Below, piece after piece: positions 23,404 through 34,570 of a DNA stretch of 64,000 bases. The first letter of the stretch is position 1. Each line of letters begins with the position of its first letter. The notes under the pieces are model-generated. The model had not been told where the DNA came from. It saw nothing but the letters and a program-made list of their open reading frames with translations, and did not search any database. This DNA comes from Kitasatospora mediocidica KCTC 9733 (lineage in GTDB: Bacteria; Actinomycetota; Actinomycetes; Streptomycetales; Streptomycetaceae), in NCBI RefSeq assembly GCF_000744225.1, contig NZ_JQLN01000005.1, positions 2,441,001 through 2,505,000 on the forward strand, read 5' to 3'. Both the position numbers and the translations under genes were made by a program.

Positions 23404-24605
23404 CGGTTTTCGATCCCTGGTCGGCGGAGTTCATCGCGCACCCGTACGACGCCTACGCCGAGCTGCGCGAGCAGTCGCCGGTCTGCCGCTACGAGCCGAC
23501 CGGGCAGTGGCTGATCTCCCGCTACGAGGACGTCAGCGCGCTGCTCCGGGACCGCCGGCTGGGGCGGACGTACACCCACCGGTTCAGCCACGAGGAGTTC
23601 GGACAGCAGGCGCCCGACCCGGCGCACGAGCCGTTCCACACCCTGAACGGCAACGGGCTGCTCGACCTGGAGGCGCCGGACCACACCCGGATCCGCCGCC
23701 TGGTCTCCAAGGCCTTCACGCCGCGGATGGTCGCCTCGCTGCGTCCGACGGTGGCCCGGCTGGCCGACGAGCTGGTGAGCGGGCTGCTCGCGGAGGGCGG
23801 CGGGGATCTGATCGCCGCCGTCGCCGAGCCGCTGCCGGTCGCGGTGATCGCCGAGATGCTCGGGGTGCCGGAGTCCGACCGCGGGCTGCTGCGCCCCTGG
23901 TCGGCGGCGATCACGGGGATGTTCGAGCTGAATCCGACGCCCGAGACGGCCCGGCGCGCGGTGGACGCCAGCGTCGAGTTCTCCGACTTCCTGCGCGAGC
24001 TGATCCGAGCCCGCCGCATTGCGCCGGGGGACGACCTGATCTCCGCGCTGATCCAGGCGCAGGACGAGGGCGACGCGCTCAGCGAGCAGGAGATGATCTC
24101 CACCTGCGTGCTGCTGCTCAACGCCGGGCACGAGGCGACCGTCAACACCACCGGCAACGGCTGGTGGGCGCTCTTCCGCAACCCCGGCCAACTCGCCCTG
24201 CTGCGCTCCGACCCGACGGCCCATCTCCCCTCGGCAGTCGAGGAGTTGATGCGCTACGACACGCCGCTGCAGATGTTCGAGCGCTGGGTCCTGGAGGACA
24301 TCGAGGTGGCCGGGGTGCGGATCCCGCGCGGTTCGGAGGTCGCGCTGCTGTTCGGCTCGGCCAACCGCGACCCGGCCCGCTTCACCGACCCCGACCGGCT
24401 GGACGTCACCCGCACCGACAACCCGCACATCACCTTCGGGGCCGGCATCCACTTCTGCCTCGGCGCCCCGCTGGCCCGCCTCGAACTGACCGAGTCCTAC
24501 GGCGCCCTGCTGCGCCGCGCACCACGCCTGACGCTGCTGAACGAGCCGAGCTGGCAGCCCGGCTACGTGATCCGCGGCCTGACCGAACTCCTGGTGAGCA
24601 CCTGA
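23400..24605 (+). CDS. Cytochrome P450
   Basis: A 401-aa soluble haem monooxygenase. The I-helix oxygen-binding motif AGHEAT sits at residues 242-247, the K-helix ExxR is in EELMRYD, and the haem loop FGAGIHFCLGAPLAR carries the axial Cys353. It starts MTVFDPWSAEFIAHPYDAYA, as many actinobacterial CYP107-like proteins do. It is coupled to the sirtuin upstream (4-bp overlap) and to the ADP-ribosylglycohydrolase downstream (TGATG, 1-bp overlap). No ferredoxin or reductase gene is present nearby, so electron donors would come from elsewhere. The substrate is unknown. Confidence 0.95.
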   Translation: MTVFDPWSAEFIAHPYDAYAELREQSPVCRYEPTGQWLISRYEDVSALLRDRRLGRTYTHRFSHEEFGQQAPDPAHEPFHTLNGNGLLDLEAPDHTRIRRLVSKAFTPRMVASLRPTVARLADELVSGLLAEGGGDLIAAVAEPLPVAVIAEMLGVPESDRGLLRPWSAAITGMFELNPTPETARRAVDASVEFSDFLRELIRARRIAPGDDLISALIQAQDEGDALSEQEMISTCVLLLNAGHEATVNTTGNGWWALFRNPGQLALLRSDPTAHLPSAVEELMRYDTPLQMFERWVLEDIEVAGVRIPRGSEVALLFGSANRDPARFTDPDRLDVTRTDNPHITFGAGIHFCLGAPLARLELTESYGALLRRAPRLTLLNEPSWQPGYVIRGLTELLVST

Positions 24606-25615
24606 TGAGCACCACCCGCACCCCGGCCACCGGCGCGTTGCTCGGCCTCGCGATCGGCGACGCCCTCGGCCACCCGACCGAGTTCGACGAGATCGAGCAC
24701 ATCGCCGCCTACTGCCCCGACTGGCGCGAACTCGCGCTGCCCACGCCCGCACTGGTCACCGACGACACCCAGATGACGCTGGCCCTCGCGCGCGGCCTGC
24801 GGATCGCGCTGGAGCGCGGCCCGCTCACCCCGCTTGGCCTGGAGCGCCCGGTCCGCGAGGAGTTCGTCGACTGGTGGCGCTCCCCGGAGAACAACAGGGC
24901 CCCGGGCCGGACCTGCCTGGTCGGCTGCCAGCTGCTCAGCAAGCCCGAGCGGCCCTGGCAGCAGGCCAGCCAGGTCGACTCCAAGGGCTGCGGCGCCAAC
25001 ATGCGGGTGGCCCCGCTCGGCCTGGTCCGCGAGCTGACCGAGCGCCAGCTCTCCGGCGCGGCCCAGCTGCAGTCCGCGCTGACCCACGGCCACCCCACCG
25101 CACTCGCCGCCAGCGACCTGACCGCGTACGCCGTCCGGCTGCTGGCCCAGGGCGCCGAGCCGGCCGGGCTGCCGGGCGCCCTGCGCGCGTACGCGCTGGC
25201 GAACCGCACCCGCTACGACGCGTTCTGGCTCGGCGACCTGGTCGCCCGGGCACACGACCACTCGGCCGAGGAGTTCATGGCCAGGGGCTGGGACGACTGC
25301 CTGGGCGTGCTCGACCGGCTCGACGCGGCGCTCGCGGCGCCCGACCGGGAGAGCGATCCCTGTCTGGCCACCGGCGAGGGCTGGATCGCGGAGGAGGCGC
25401 TGGCCACCGGCCTGCTCTGCTTCCTGCTGTTCCCGGACGACCCGGTCGCCGCCGTCCGCCGCGCGGCGTACTCCTCCGGTGACTCCGACTCGATCGCCTG
25501 CCTGACCGGCGCCTTCGCGGGCGCCCACGGCGGCGCGGAGGTCTGGCCCGCCGACTGGGTGCGCCGGATCGAGCACCGCGACGAGCTGCTCGCGCTCGGC
25601 GCTATCTGGGATTAA
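24605..25615 (+). CDS. ADP-ribosylglycohydrolase family protein 1
   Basis: A 336-aa member of the ARH/DraG family, which removes ADP-ribose from proteins or from small molecules. Motifs seen: LLGLAIGDALGHPTEF, Mg-ligand VTDDTQM (residues 51-57; Asp53, Asp54, Thr55), SKGCGANMRVAPLG, THGHPTALAA, and SGDSDS (Asp293, Asp295). All metal ligands are present, so activity is expected. Its ATG overlaps the P450 stop by one base. Its TAA overlaps the stop of the convergent vWA gene by three bases. Substrate (Arg-ADP-ribose, Ser-ADP-ribose or O-acetyl-ADP-ribose) is not determinable. Confidence 0.92.
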   Translation: MSTTRTPATGALLGLAIGDALGHPTEFDEIEHIAAYCPDWRELALPTPALVTDDTQMTLALARGLRIALERGPLTPLGLERPVREEFVDWWRSPENNRAPGRTCLVGCQLLSKPERPWQQASQVDSKGCGANMRVAPLGLVRELTERQLSGAAQLQSALTHGHPTALAASDLTAYAVRLLAQGAEPAGLPGALRAYALANRTRYDAFWLGDLVARAHDHSAEEFMARGWDDCLGVLDRLDAALAAPDRESDPCLATGEGWIAEEALATGLLCFLLFPDDPVAAVRRAAYSSGDSDSIACLTGAFAGAHGGAEVWPADWVRRIEHRDELLALGAIWD

Positions 25616-26367
25616 GGCCTGTCCCGCAGCAGCCCGGCGGCGCGGGCCGCCGTCAGCCACTGCGGGAACTCGCCGAGCAGCCGGTCGTACAGCTCCTGGC
25701 CGTCCACCGCGCGCGGGTCGCGGCCGGCTGCCAGGAAGCCGGCGTTGTCCACCATCCGGCGGGCCGGCACCGGCAGCTCGTCCAGCCGCCGCAGGAAGGT
25801 GAACTCCTTGCCCTGCGGATCCCCGAAGCCGACGAACTGCCAGAAGATCGGCAGTTCGGCGGCCAGGCAGACCATCTCCTCCGCCGCGCCGCGCGAGATC
25901 GGCCCGCCGTCCGTCTGGAAGACCACCAGCGCGGGCTCGGTGGCCCCCGACAGCTGGTAGTGCCGGATCACGGCCTTCATCGCCAGGTGGTAGGAGGTCC
26001 GGCCCATGTGCCCGTACGACTCGTGCAGTTGCCGGATCCGGCCCTGGTAGTCGTCGATGCTCAGCTCGGCGATGCCGTCCACCTCGGTGGAGAAGAAGAC
26101 CACCGGCACCACGCCGTCGTCGTCCAGGTGCGCGGAGAGCGCCAGCACCTGTTCGGCGAAGTGCTGCACCGTGCCGTCGTCGTAGAACGAGCGCATCGAG
26201 CCCGAGCGGTCCAGAACCAGGTAGACGGCGGCGCGCAGACCGTCCAGGCCGCTCTTGCGCAGGCTCACCCGGGCCGTCTTGTACAGGTTGACCAGCGAGG
26301 GCGCGGCCGCGCCGAACTTCTCCAGGCTGACCGCGGATCCCCGCTCAGCCGGTCGGATACCTTCCAT
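25612..26367 (-). CDS. vWA-domain protein (TerY/TerF-like)
   Basis: A 251-aa von Willebrand factor A domain protein. The MIDAS motif DRSGS is at residues 53-57 (Asp53, Ser55, Ser57), with Thr in MGRTSYHLA and Asp in VVFQTDGGPIS as the other likely metal ligands. The N-terminal segment SLVNLYKTARVSLRKSGLDG resembles the vWA proteins of the tellurium-resistance (Ter) group. The ATG MEGIRPAERG is chosen over longer starts because GGGGAG lies ahead. It begins 23 bp inside the 3' end of the second ADP-ribosylglycohydrolase gene, so both are coupled. Vwa partners are usually chaperone-like ATPases, but none is next to it. Confidence 0.82.
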   Translation of the reverse strand: MEGIRPAERGSAVSLEKFGAAAPSLVNLYKTARVSLRKSGLDGLRAAVYLVLDRSGSMRSFYDDGTVQHFAEQVLALSAHLDDDGVVPVVFFSTEVDGIAELSIDDYQGRIRQLHESYGHMGRTSYHLAMKAVIRHYQLSGATEPALVVFQTDGGPISRGAAEEMVCLAAELPIFWQFVGFGDPQGKEFTFLRRLDELPVPARRMVDNAGFLAAGRDPRAVDGQELYDRLLGEFPQWLTAARAAGLLRDRP

Positions 26368-27451
26368 CCAACTCACTCCCCACACCGCCGAACAGGTCCA
26401 CCACATCATCGGCCACCCGCAGCACGACGTCCCGCCCCTCGACCGCAGCCACCCACTCGCCCGGCAGCGCGGCCAGGCCGTACGCCGCGCCCAGCAGGTT
26501 GCCGCAGACCGCGCCGACCGAGTCGCTGTCGCCCGAGTGGTTGACCGACAGGAGCAGCGCGCCTCGCACCCCCACCCGCTCCGCGACCAGCGCCGCGTAG
26601 ACCGCGATCGCCAGGCACTCCTCGGCGATCCAGCCGAGCCCGACCCGCTCGACGACGTCCTGCGAGGGCTCCTCGGCGGCCAGCGCCGTCGCCCGGCGCA
26701 GCGCGGTCGCGGTCTCCTCGCTCTGCGGCCACTGTTCGACCTGCGCGAGGGTGTCCGCCACGGCAGCCCGCAGCGGCTGACCGGAGGTCAGCCGGTCCAC
26801 CAGCGCGGCGAACGCGCCGGCCGCCAGGTAGCCGGTGGGGTGTCCGTGGGTGATCTGCGCGCACCGGCCGGCCAGTTCGAAGGACCAGAGCGGGCCGAGC
26901 CGCAGCAGGCCGAACGGCGCCGAACGCATCACCGTCCCGCAGCCCTTGGAGTGCCCGTTCACCGGCCCGGCCTGCCCGAACGGCACCGCCGCACGGTAGG
27001 CGGGGTGGTCCTCCAGGCCGCTCCAGCAGGCCCGGCCGGGCGCCCGGCGCGCGTACAGGAACGGCTGGCGCAGCAGCCAGCCGTCGTAGGGCGCGGGCAG
27101 CGGTCCGGCGTCGGGCGCGTCCTGCTGCTGGGTCAGGAACCAGCGCCGGTAGGCGGCGTGCAGCGCCGGGCCGACGCCGTCGGGGCCGCCCGCCAGCCGG
27201 GCGCGGATCAGGCCCTCGGCGCTGAACAGGGTCATCTGGGTGTCGTCGGTGACGTCCCCGGGCCGGTCGTCGATGCGGCCACTGCGGCTACGGTGTTCGG
27301 GCGGCTCGAACCCGGTGATCCCGGCCGGCCCGTACTGCTCGTGGATCTGCGGCAGTTGGAGGAACTCCACCGGCCACCCCAGTGCGTCCCCGACCGCGCC
27401 GCCGAGCAGCGTGCCCCGCACCCGCTCCCGGTACCCCTCGATTCCCTCCAC
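26345..27451 (-). CDS. ADP-ribosylglycohydrolase family protein 2
   Basis: A 368-aa second ARH/DraG homologue, on the minus strand. It has LLGGAVGDALGWPVEF, VTDDTQMTL (Thr68, Asp69, Asp70, Thr71), SKGCGTVMRSAPFG, THGHPTGYLA and NHSGDSDSVGAV. All ligands are retained. The GTG start is chosen because AGGAGG lies 8 bases upstream; a TTG six bases earlier is too close to it. It shares the motif set with the homologue at 24605-25615 but is otherwise clearly diverged, so the two are probably functionally distinct. It is the first gene of a two-gene unit with the vWA gene. Confidence 0.9.
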   Translation of the reverse strand: MEGIEGYRERVRGTLLGGAVGDALGWPVEFLQLPQIHEQYGPAGITGFEPPEHRSRSGRIDDRPGDVTDDTQMTLFSAEGLIRARLAGGPDGVGPALHAAYRRWFLTQQQDAPDAGPLPAPYDGWLLRQPFLYARRAPGRACWSGLEDHPAYRAAVPFGQAGPVNGHSKGCGTVMRSAPFGLLRLGPLWSFELAGRCAQITHGHPTGYLAAGAFAALVDRLTSGQPLRAAVADTLAQVEQWPQSEETATALRRATALAAEEPSQDVVERVGLGWIAEECLAIAVYAALVAERVGVRGALLLSVNHSGDSDSVGAVCGNLLGAAYGLAALPGEWVAAVEGRDVVLRVADDVVDLFGGVGSELDGRYPTG

Positions 27452-27519
27452 CTGCAACCCCTCCTAGTTGGACCGACCGGCACATGGGGGGTGGGCGGCG
27501 TCGCGTGCCGATGGCTCCT

Positions 27520-27540
27520 CCCCCAGCCTTCGGCCGGGGG
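27520..27540. repeat. GC-rich inverted repeat, first hairpin
   Basis: CCCCCaGCC TTC GGCcGGGGG in the 209-bp gap between two minus-strand genes. Very similar C5-AGCC-TTC-GGC-G5 hairpins recur in streptomycete intergenic DNA, so this may be a copy of a dispersed short repeat. Confidence 0.5.
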
Positions 27541-27568
27541 ACCCCCTCGGACGGCTTCTCCTCAGTCG

Positions 27569-27597
27569 CCCTCCTTGCCCGGCAACGGGCAGGAGGG
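27569..27597. terminator. Inverted repeat, second hairpin
   Basis: CCCTCCTTGCCCG pairs with CGGGCAGGAGGG (one bulged T) around GCAA, 28 bp from the first hairpin. It may terminate the upstream DUF2786 transcript on the minus strand. Confidence 0.45.
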
Positions 27598-27660
27598 GCC
27601 CGGGGCTCCGCCACGGCTCCCTCGTCGGCGCCGCCTGGCCTCAGCCCTCGACCCCCTCCA

Positions 27661-28983
27661 TCACCCACCCTCCGTGTGCCGGTGGGTCTTGCGTCCGCGC
27701 GTGACCTTACCCCGTCGGTGCAGCGCGGCCCGGTCGGCGGCGGCCCGGCCGGCGGCCCAGCCCTCGCCGTCGCTCACCCGCACGCGTTGCGAGGTGAGTT
27801 TGGGGAACATCCGGCCGGTGGCCGAGTCGACGGCCTCGCCGCGGGCGGCCAGCGCCGGCAGCAGCCGCTCGTCCGGCACCAGCTGCTCGTCCGTGCCGTC
27901 GGCGCGCTCGCGCCGGCCGGCCGCGGCGGCCCGGACCGCCTTCTCGGTGGCGGCGACCAGCCGCTCGCGGATCCGGGCGGCGTAGGAGACCAGGAAGGAG
28001 TGCCGGAACGCCTTGGTGCGCGAGGAGCCGTCCTCGTGCGTGCGGCTGCCGGCCTTGTTCATCGCGGTGGTGGCCTGCACCAGCAGCGAGGTGTACAGCA
28101 GCTCGACCGCGTCCAGGTCGGAGTCGAAACCGACGACCGTGCAGAAGCCGAACTCCTTGGCCCAGACCACGCGGCAGCGGTTGGCCACGGCGACCGCGTC
28201 CAGCAGCATCGCCTTGGGACCCTCGTACGGGTTCTCGACGCCTATCCGCAGCGCGCCGGGGGTGTCGTCGCCCCGGTGGTCGGCCGAGAGCAGCGCCTCG
28301 TCGATGCTGTGCTGGGCCATCAGCTGCTGCGCCTTGGCGGTCAGCAGTTCGGCCTCCTCGGGGAACTCGGTGGACTCGGCCTTCGCCAGCAGCGCGCGGA
28401 TCCGTCCCAGCATCCGGGGCTCGCCCGGTGTCGGGCGCATCGCCCGGTGCTCCAGCTTGCGGGCGCCGGGGGCCGGCCCGACCGGGGCGATCACCGGCAG
28501 CCGTCCGAGCAGCCGCAGCAGCTCCAGGGCGGCGGTCGCCAGCGCGAACCGGTCGAGGCGGTGGCGCTCGGCGAAGCCGGGCAGGAAGGCGTCGTCGGCG
28601 GGCCACCAGACCTCGACGGCCAGCTCCCGCAGCTGCTCCTGCCAGCGCCGGTCCAGCCCGGTGGGGGAGTAGCGGCGGGTCTCGGCGGCGACCAGGTCGA
28701 CCAGCAGCGCCAGGTGCACGGCCGCCAGGTCGCGGCGGACCAGCCGGGCCAGGTCGGCCGGGCGCCAGCCGTTCTCCCACAGCCGGCCCAGCGAACGGTC
28801 GGTCAGCGCCAGCAGCGCCCGGCTCACCTGCGGCCACTGCTCGGCCGAGGCGGCGAGCATCGAGGCGCTGCCGTCCAGGGCGCCGTCCACCTGTCGATCG
28901 GTCGCGCCGATCACCGCGCCGACCGCCTGCTCGACCAGTTGCCCGGTCTGTGACGCGTCGCTCTCCCAGCTGTCCCTGCTCAT
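27661..28983 (-). CDS. DUF2786 domain-containing protein
   Basis: A 440-aa protein with a DUF2786 block at residues 191-232 (MLGRIRALLAKAESTEFPEE, then AKAQQLMAQHSIDEALLS). It is preceded by a helix-rich N-terminal region and followed by a long domain with YEGPKAMLLDAVAVANRCRV and GFDSDLDAVELLYTSLLVQA. The C-terminus is strongly basic (RRGKVTRGRKTHRHTEGG), suggesting nucleic-acid contact. Function unknown. The start ATG MSRDSWESDA is chosen because the upstream part is low-complexity. A CACTAT box lies a few bases upstream and no clear Shine-Dalgarno is seen, so it may be leaderless. Confidence 0.75.
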   Translation of the reverse strand: MSRDSWESDASQTGQLVEQAVGAVIGATDRQVDGALDGSASMLAASAEQWPQVSRALLALTDRSLGRLWENGWRPADLARLVRRDLAAVHLALLVDLVAAETRRYSPTGLDRRWQEQLRELAVEVWWPADDAFLPGFAERHRLDRFALATAALELLRLLGRLPVIAPVGPAPGARKLEHRAMRPTPGEPRMLGRIRALLAKAESTEFPEEAELLTAKAQQLMAQHSIDEALLSADHRGDDTPGALRIGVENPYEGPKAMLLDAVAVANRCRVVWAKEFGFCTVVGFDSDLDAVELLYTSLLVQATTAMNKAGSRTHEDGSSRTKAFRHSFLVSYAARIRERLVAATEKAVRAAAAGRRERADGTDEQLVPDERLLPALAARGEAVDSATGRMFPKLTSQRVRVSDGEGWAAGRAAADRAALHRRGKVTRGRKTHRHTEGG

Positions 28984-29143
28984 CCAGCAATAGTGCAGCA
29001 CCGGCCGCGCCCGCCCGGCCGGGCCCAGGTGTGACGGAAACCATTCGCGGCGCCCGGACGTCCTGTCTGGTGACGCCTCATCGGGCCACCGAGGGGGCGA
29101 TGATGTGTGTGAGTACGGGCATTGAGGGTCGGGAGGAGACCAC

Positions 29144-29704
29144 ATGAGCGGCATGCAGCCCTGGCAGGGTTCGCCGCCACCGTGGGACAAGGGGACGGGC
29201 GGCTGGCAGCCACTGGCGACCCCTCAGGCCGCGATGCGCGCCGCCCACACGGACCGGGACCGCACCGTCGACGTGCTGAAGGCCGCCTACGCGGAGGGCC
29301 GGCTGTCGGCCGAGGAGTACTCCCAGCGCTTCGACGCGGCCCATCGTGCGCAGACGTACGGCCAGCTGTCCCAGCTGGTCGCGGACCTGCCGAGCGGCCC
29401 GATGGCGGTGCCGTTCGGCGCCTCGGCCCCGTCCGTCCCGATGACCTTCCTGCCGCCCCGGCCCCGGGCGACCAACGGCCTGGCGGTCGCCTCGCTGACG
29501 CTGGGGCTCCTCAGCCTGCCGACCATGGGCCTGCTCGGGATCCCGGCCCTGGTGACCGGCCACGTCGCGAAGAGCCAGATCCGCCAGCGCGGCGAGGAGG
29601 GCGATCTGATGGCCACGATCGGCCTGGTGATCGGCTGGGTCGTTACGGCAGGATGGGTAGGGCTGGTGCTGCTCGGCGCGCTCCTGGCGGCGACGCACAG
29701 CTGA
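29144..29704 (+). CDS. DUF1707/DUF4190 membrane protein
   Basis: A 186-aa small membrane protein. Residues about 30-84 form the DUF1707 (SHOCT-like) domain (MRAAHTDRDRTVDVLKAAYA, then AEEYSQRFDAAHRAQTYGQL). From about residue 106 there is a DUF4190-type pair of transmembrane helices (GLAVASLTLGLLSLPTMGLL; TIGLVIGWVVTAGWVGLVLL). The start has GGGAGGAGA 4 bases ahead. Such proteins are common in actinobacteria and of unknown function. It is not part of the str operon, whose promoter begins just after its stop. Confidence 0.8.
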   Translation: MSGMQPWQGSPPPWDKGTGGWQPLATPQAAMRAAHTDRDRTVDVLKAAYAEGRLSAEEYSQRFDAAHRAQTYGQLSQLVADLPSGPMAVPFGASAPSVPMTFLPPRPRATNGLAVASLTLGLLSLPTMGLLGIPALVTGHVAKSQIRQRGEEGDLMATIGLVIGWVVTAGWVGLVLLGALLAATHS

Positions 29705-29721
29705 GCTGCGGCCCATTTGTT

Positions 29722-29750
29722 TTGACCGCGCTCGATGCGCTAGGTACGCT
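29722..29750 (+). promoter_or_regulatory. Promoter of the str operon (rpsL-rpsG-fusA-tuf)
   Basis: TTGACC (-35) and TACGCT (-10) with exactly 17-bp spacing, 20 bp after the previous stop and about 280 bp before rpsL. This gives a long leader without a supported gene. Confidence 0.7.
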
Positions 29751-30026
29751 CTGACCTTGTGCCTGGGGTGTCCCCGGGTCCTTGTGCGTGCAACCACACC
29801 GGCTGCCGCGCCACGCCGAAGCGCTTTCAGCGCCTCGCGCGCGCGAGCGCCGTCGCTGCACATCAGCACCATGGATTCCGCGATCCCTCAAACCGTGTGA
29901 GTCGGCCGAGAAGCCAGCTCCACCGGTTGGAAGGAGCCCAACACACCCGACCTCGTGGGTCGGCGTGAGCTGGGAACACCGCAGGTTAGATCTACCAAGC
30001 GATGGCACACAGAAAACGGAGAAACG

Positions 30027-30398
30027 GTGCCTACGATCCAGCAGCTGGTCCGAAAGGGCCGGCAGGACAAGGTCGAGAAGAACAAGACCCCCGCGCTCAA
30101 GGGCTCGCCCCAGCGCCGCGGGGTCTGCACGCGTGTGTACACGACCACCCCGAAGAAGCCGAACTCGGCTCTCCGTAAGGTCGCCCGTGTGCGCCTCACC
30201 AGCGGGATCGAGGTCACCGCTTACATTCCGGGCGAGGGCCACAACCTGCAGGAGCACTCCATCGTGCTCGTGCGTGGCGGTCGCGTGAAGGACCTGCCGG
30301 GTGTGCGTTACAAGATCATCCGCGGCTCGCTCGACACCCAGGGTGTCAAGAACCGCAAGCAGGCCCGCAGCCGCTACGGCGCCAAGAAGGAGAAGTAA
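30027..30398 (+). CDS. rpsL: 30S ribosomal protein S12
   Basis: S12 controls decoding accuracy at the A site. The 123-aa product reads VPTIQQLVRKGRQDK, and has the signature TPKKPNSALRKVARV. Residues whose mutation gives streptomycin resistance, Lys43 and Lys88 (GRVKDLPG), are wild type, so a sensitive genotype is predicted. The GTG start is preceded by GGAGAAA. It is the first gene of the str operon. Confidence 0.99.
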   Translation: MPTIQQLVRKGRQDKVEKNKTPALKGSPQRRGVCTRVYTTTPKKPNSALRKVARVRLTSGIEVTAYIPGEGHNLQEHSIVLVRGGRVKDLPGVRYKIIRGSLDTQGVKNRKQARSRYGAKKEK

Positions 30399-30401
30399 AA
30401 A

Positions 30402-30872
30402 ATGCCTCGTAAGGGCCCCGCCCCGAAGCGCCCGGTCATCATCGACCCGGTTTACGGATCCCCCCTGGTGACGTCGCTCGTCAACAAGATCCTCCTGCAC
30501 GGCAAGCGCTCCACCGCCGAGCGGATCGTCTACGGCGCCCTCGAGGGCGTTCGTGAGAAGACCGGCTCGGACCCCGTCGTGACCCTCAAGCGCGCGCTTG
30601 AGAACGTCAAGCCGGCTCTCGAGGTCAAGTCCCGCCGCGTCGGTGGCGCCACCTACCAGGTCCCGGTCGAGGTTCGTCCGGGCCGCGCCGCCACCCTGGC
30701 GCTGCGCTGGATGGTCGGTTACTCCCGCGCCCGTCGCGAGAAGACCATGACCGAGCGCCTGATGAACGAGATCCTCGACGCCAGCAACGGCCTGGGCGCT
30801 TCCGTGAAGCGTCGCGAGGACACCCACAAGATGGCCGAGTCCAACAAGGCCTTCGCGCACTACCGCTGGTAG
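30402..30872 (+). CDS. rpsG: 30S ribosomal protein S7
   Basis: S7 nucleates the head of the 30S subunit. It is 156 aa, normal length, with DPVYGSPLVTSLVNKILLHG and RWMVGYSRARREKTMTERLM. It begins 3 bp after rpsL; its AAGGAG ribosome site is inside the rpsL 3' end, so the two are tightly coupled. Confidence 0.99.
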   Translation: MPRKGPAPKRPVIIDPVYGSPLVTSLVNKILLHGKRSTAERIVYGALEGVREKTGSDPVVTLKRALENVKPALEVKSRRVGGATYQVPVEVRPGRAATLALRWMVGYSRARREKTMTERLMNEILDASNGLGASVKRREDTHKMAESNKAFAHYRW

Positions 30873-30911
30873 TCCGAACCCCGTCACTAGACAGAGAGAG
30901 AACGAGCCACC

Positions 30912-33014
<2,103 letters not shown>

Positions 33015-33017
<3 letters not shown>

Positions 33018-33036
33018 GTCCCGCAATCGGGACTTA
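33015..33036 (+). promoter_or_regulatory. Hairpin overlapping the fusA stop codon
   Basis: TAAGTCCCG pairs with CGGGACTTA around CAAT (9 bp, perfect). The stem includes the stop codon itself. It could be a partial terminator or mRNA stabiliser separating fusA from tuf. Confidence 0.5.
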
Positions 33037-33066
33037 TCGCAACCCTTAGGCTATTAGGAGGCAAAC

Positions 33067-33094
33067 CCGGCGGGGTCCACCCCGACCCCGCCGG
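33067..33094 (+). promoter_or_regulatory. Hairpin in the tuf leader
   Basis: CCGGCGGGGTC pairs with GACCCCGCCGG around CACCCC, in the 190-bp gap between fusA and tuf. A TAGGCT box (33047-33052) lies ahead of it but has no matching -35, so a separate tuf promoter is possible but weakly supported. Confidence 0.45.
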
Positions 33095-33208
33095 TGTCTC
33101 CGCCCCCACCCGCGGGACGGTACGGAGCGCAACCGCGCGCCGCACCCAACCCGATCAAAGACCAACTGACGTCGTACGGCGTACAGAACTGTCCTCAGGA
33201 GGACTGCA

Positions 33209-34402
<1,194 letters not shown>

Positions 34403-34449
34403 TTGATGCTCTGACCGGCCGCCCGCCCCGGCGGGTGCCGCAGGCAGTC

Positions 34450-34494
34450 GAAGGGCCCCATCCCCGTCCGCACGGACGGTGGGTGGGGCCCTTC
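34450..34494 (+). terminator. Terminator after tuf
   Basis: GAAGGGCCCCA with TGGGGCCCTTC and an inner CCGTCCG/CGGACGG stem closed on CA, with small internal loops. It lies 47 bp after the tuf stop. Confidence 0.8.
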
Positions 34495-34521
34495 GCGTTG
34501 CCCGGAACGCGGCGACGCGGA

Positions 34522-34555
34522 AAAGCCCTCGACCCCCCAGGGGGTCGAGGGCTTT
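34522..34555. terminator. Bidirectional terminator between tuf and rfbC
   Basis: AAAGCCCTCGACCCCC pairs with GGGGGTCGAGGGCTTT (16 bp). The A-rich and T-rich ends suit termination in both directions, ending tuf and rfbC transcripts. Confidence 0.8.
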
Positions 34556-34570
34556 GCACTTCCGGGTCGA

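Noticed and set aside
23507..24604. Apparent fusion of a P450-region frame with the ADP-ribosylglycohydrolase
   Set aside because: The upstream 366 codons are an out-of-frame translation of the P450 gene; the ARH has its own ATG overlapping the P450 stop.
33047..33052. TAGGCT as a separate tuf promoter
   Set aside because: No matching -35 hexamer at 16-19 bp; insufficient support.
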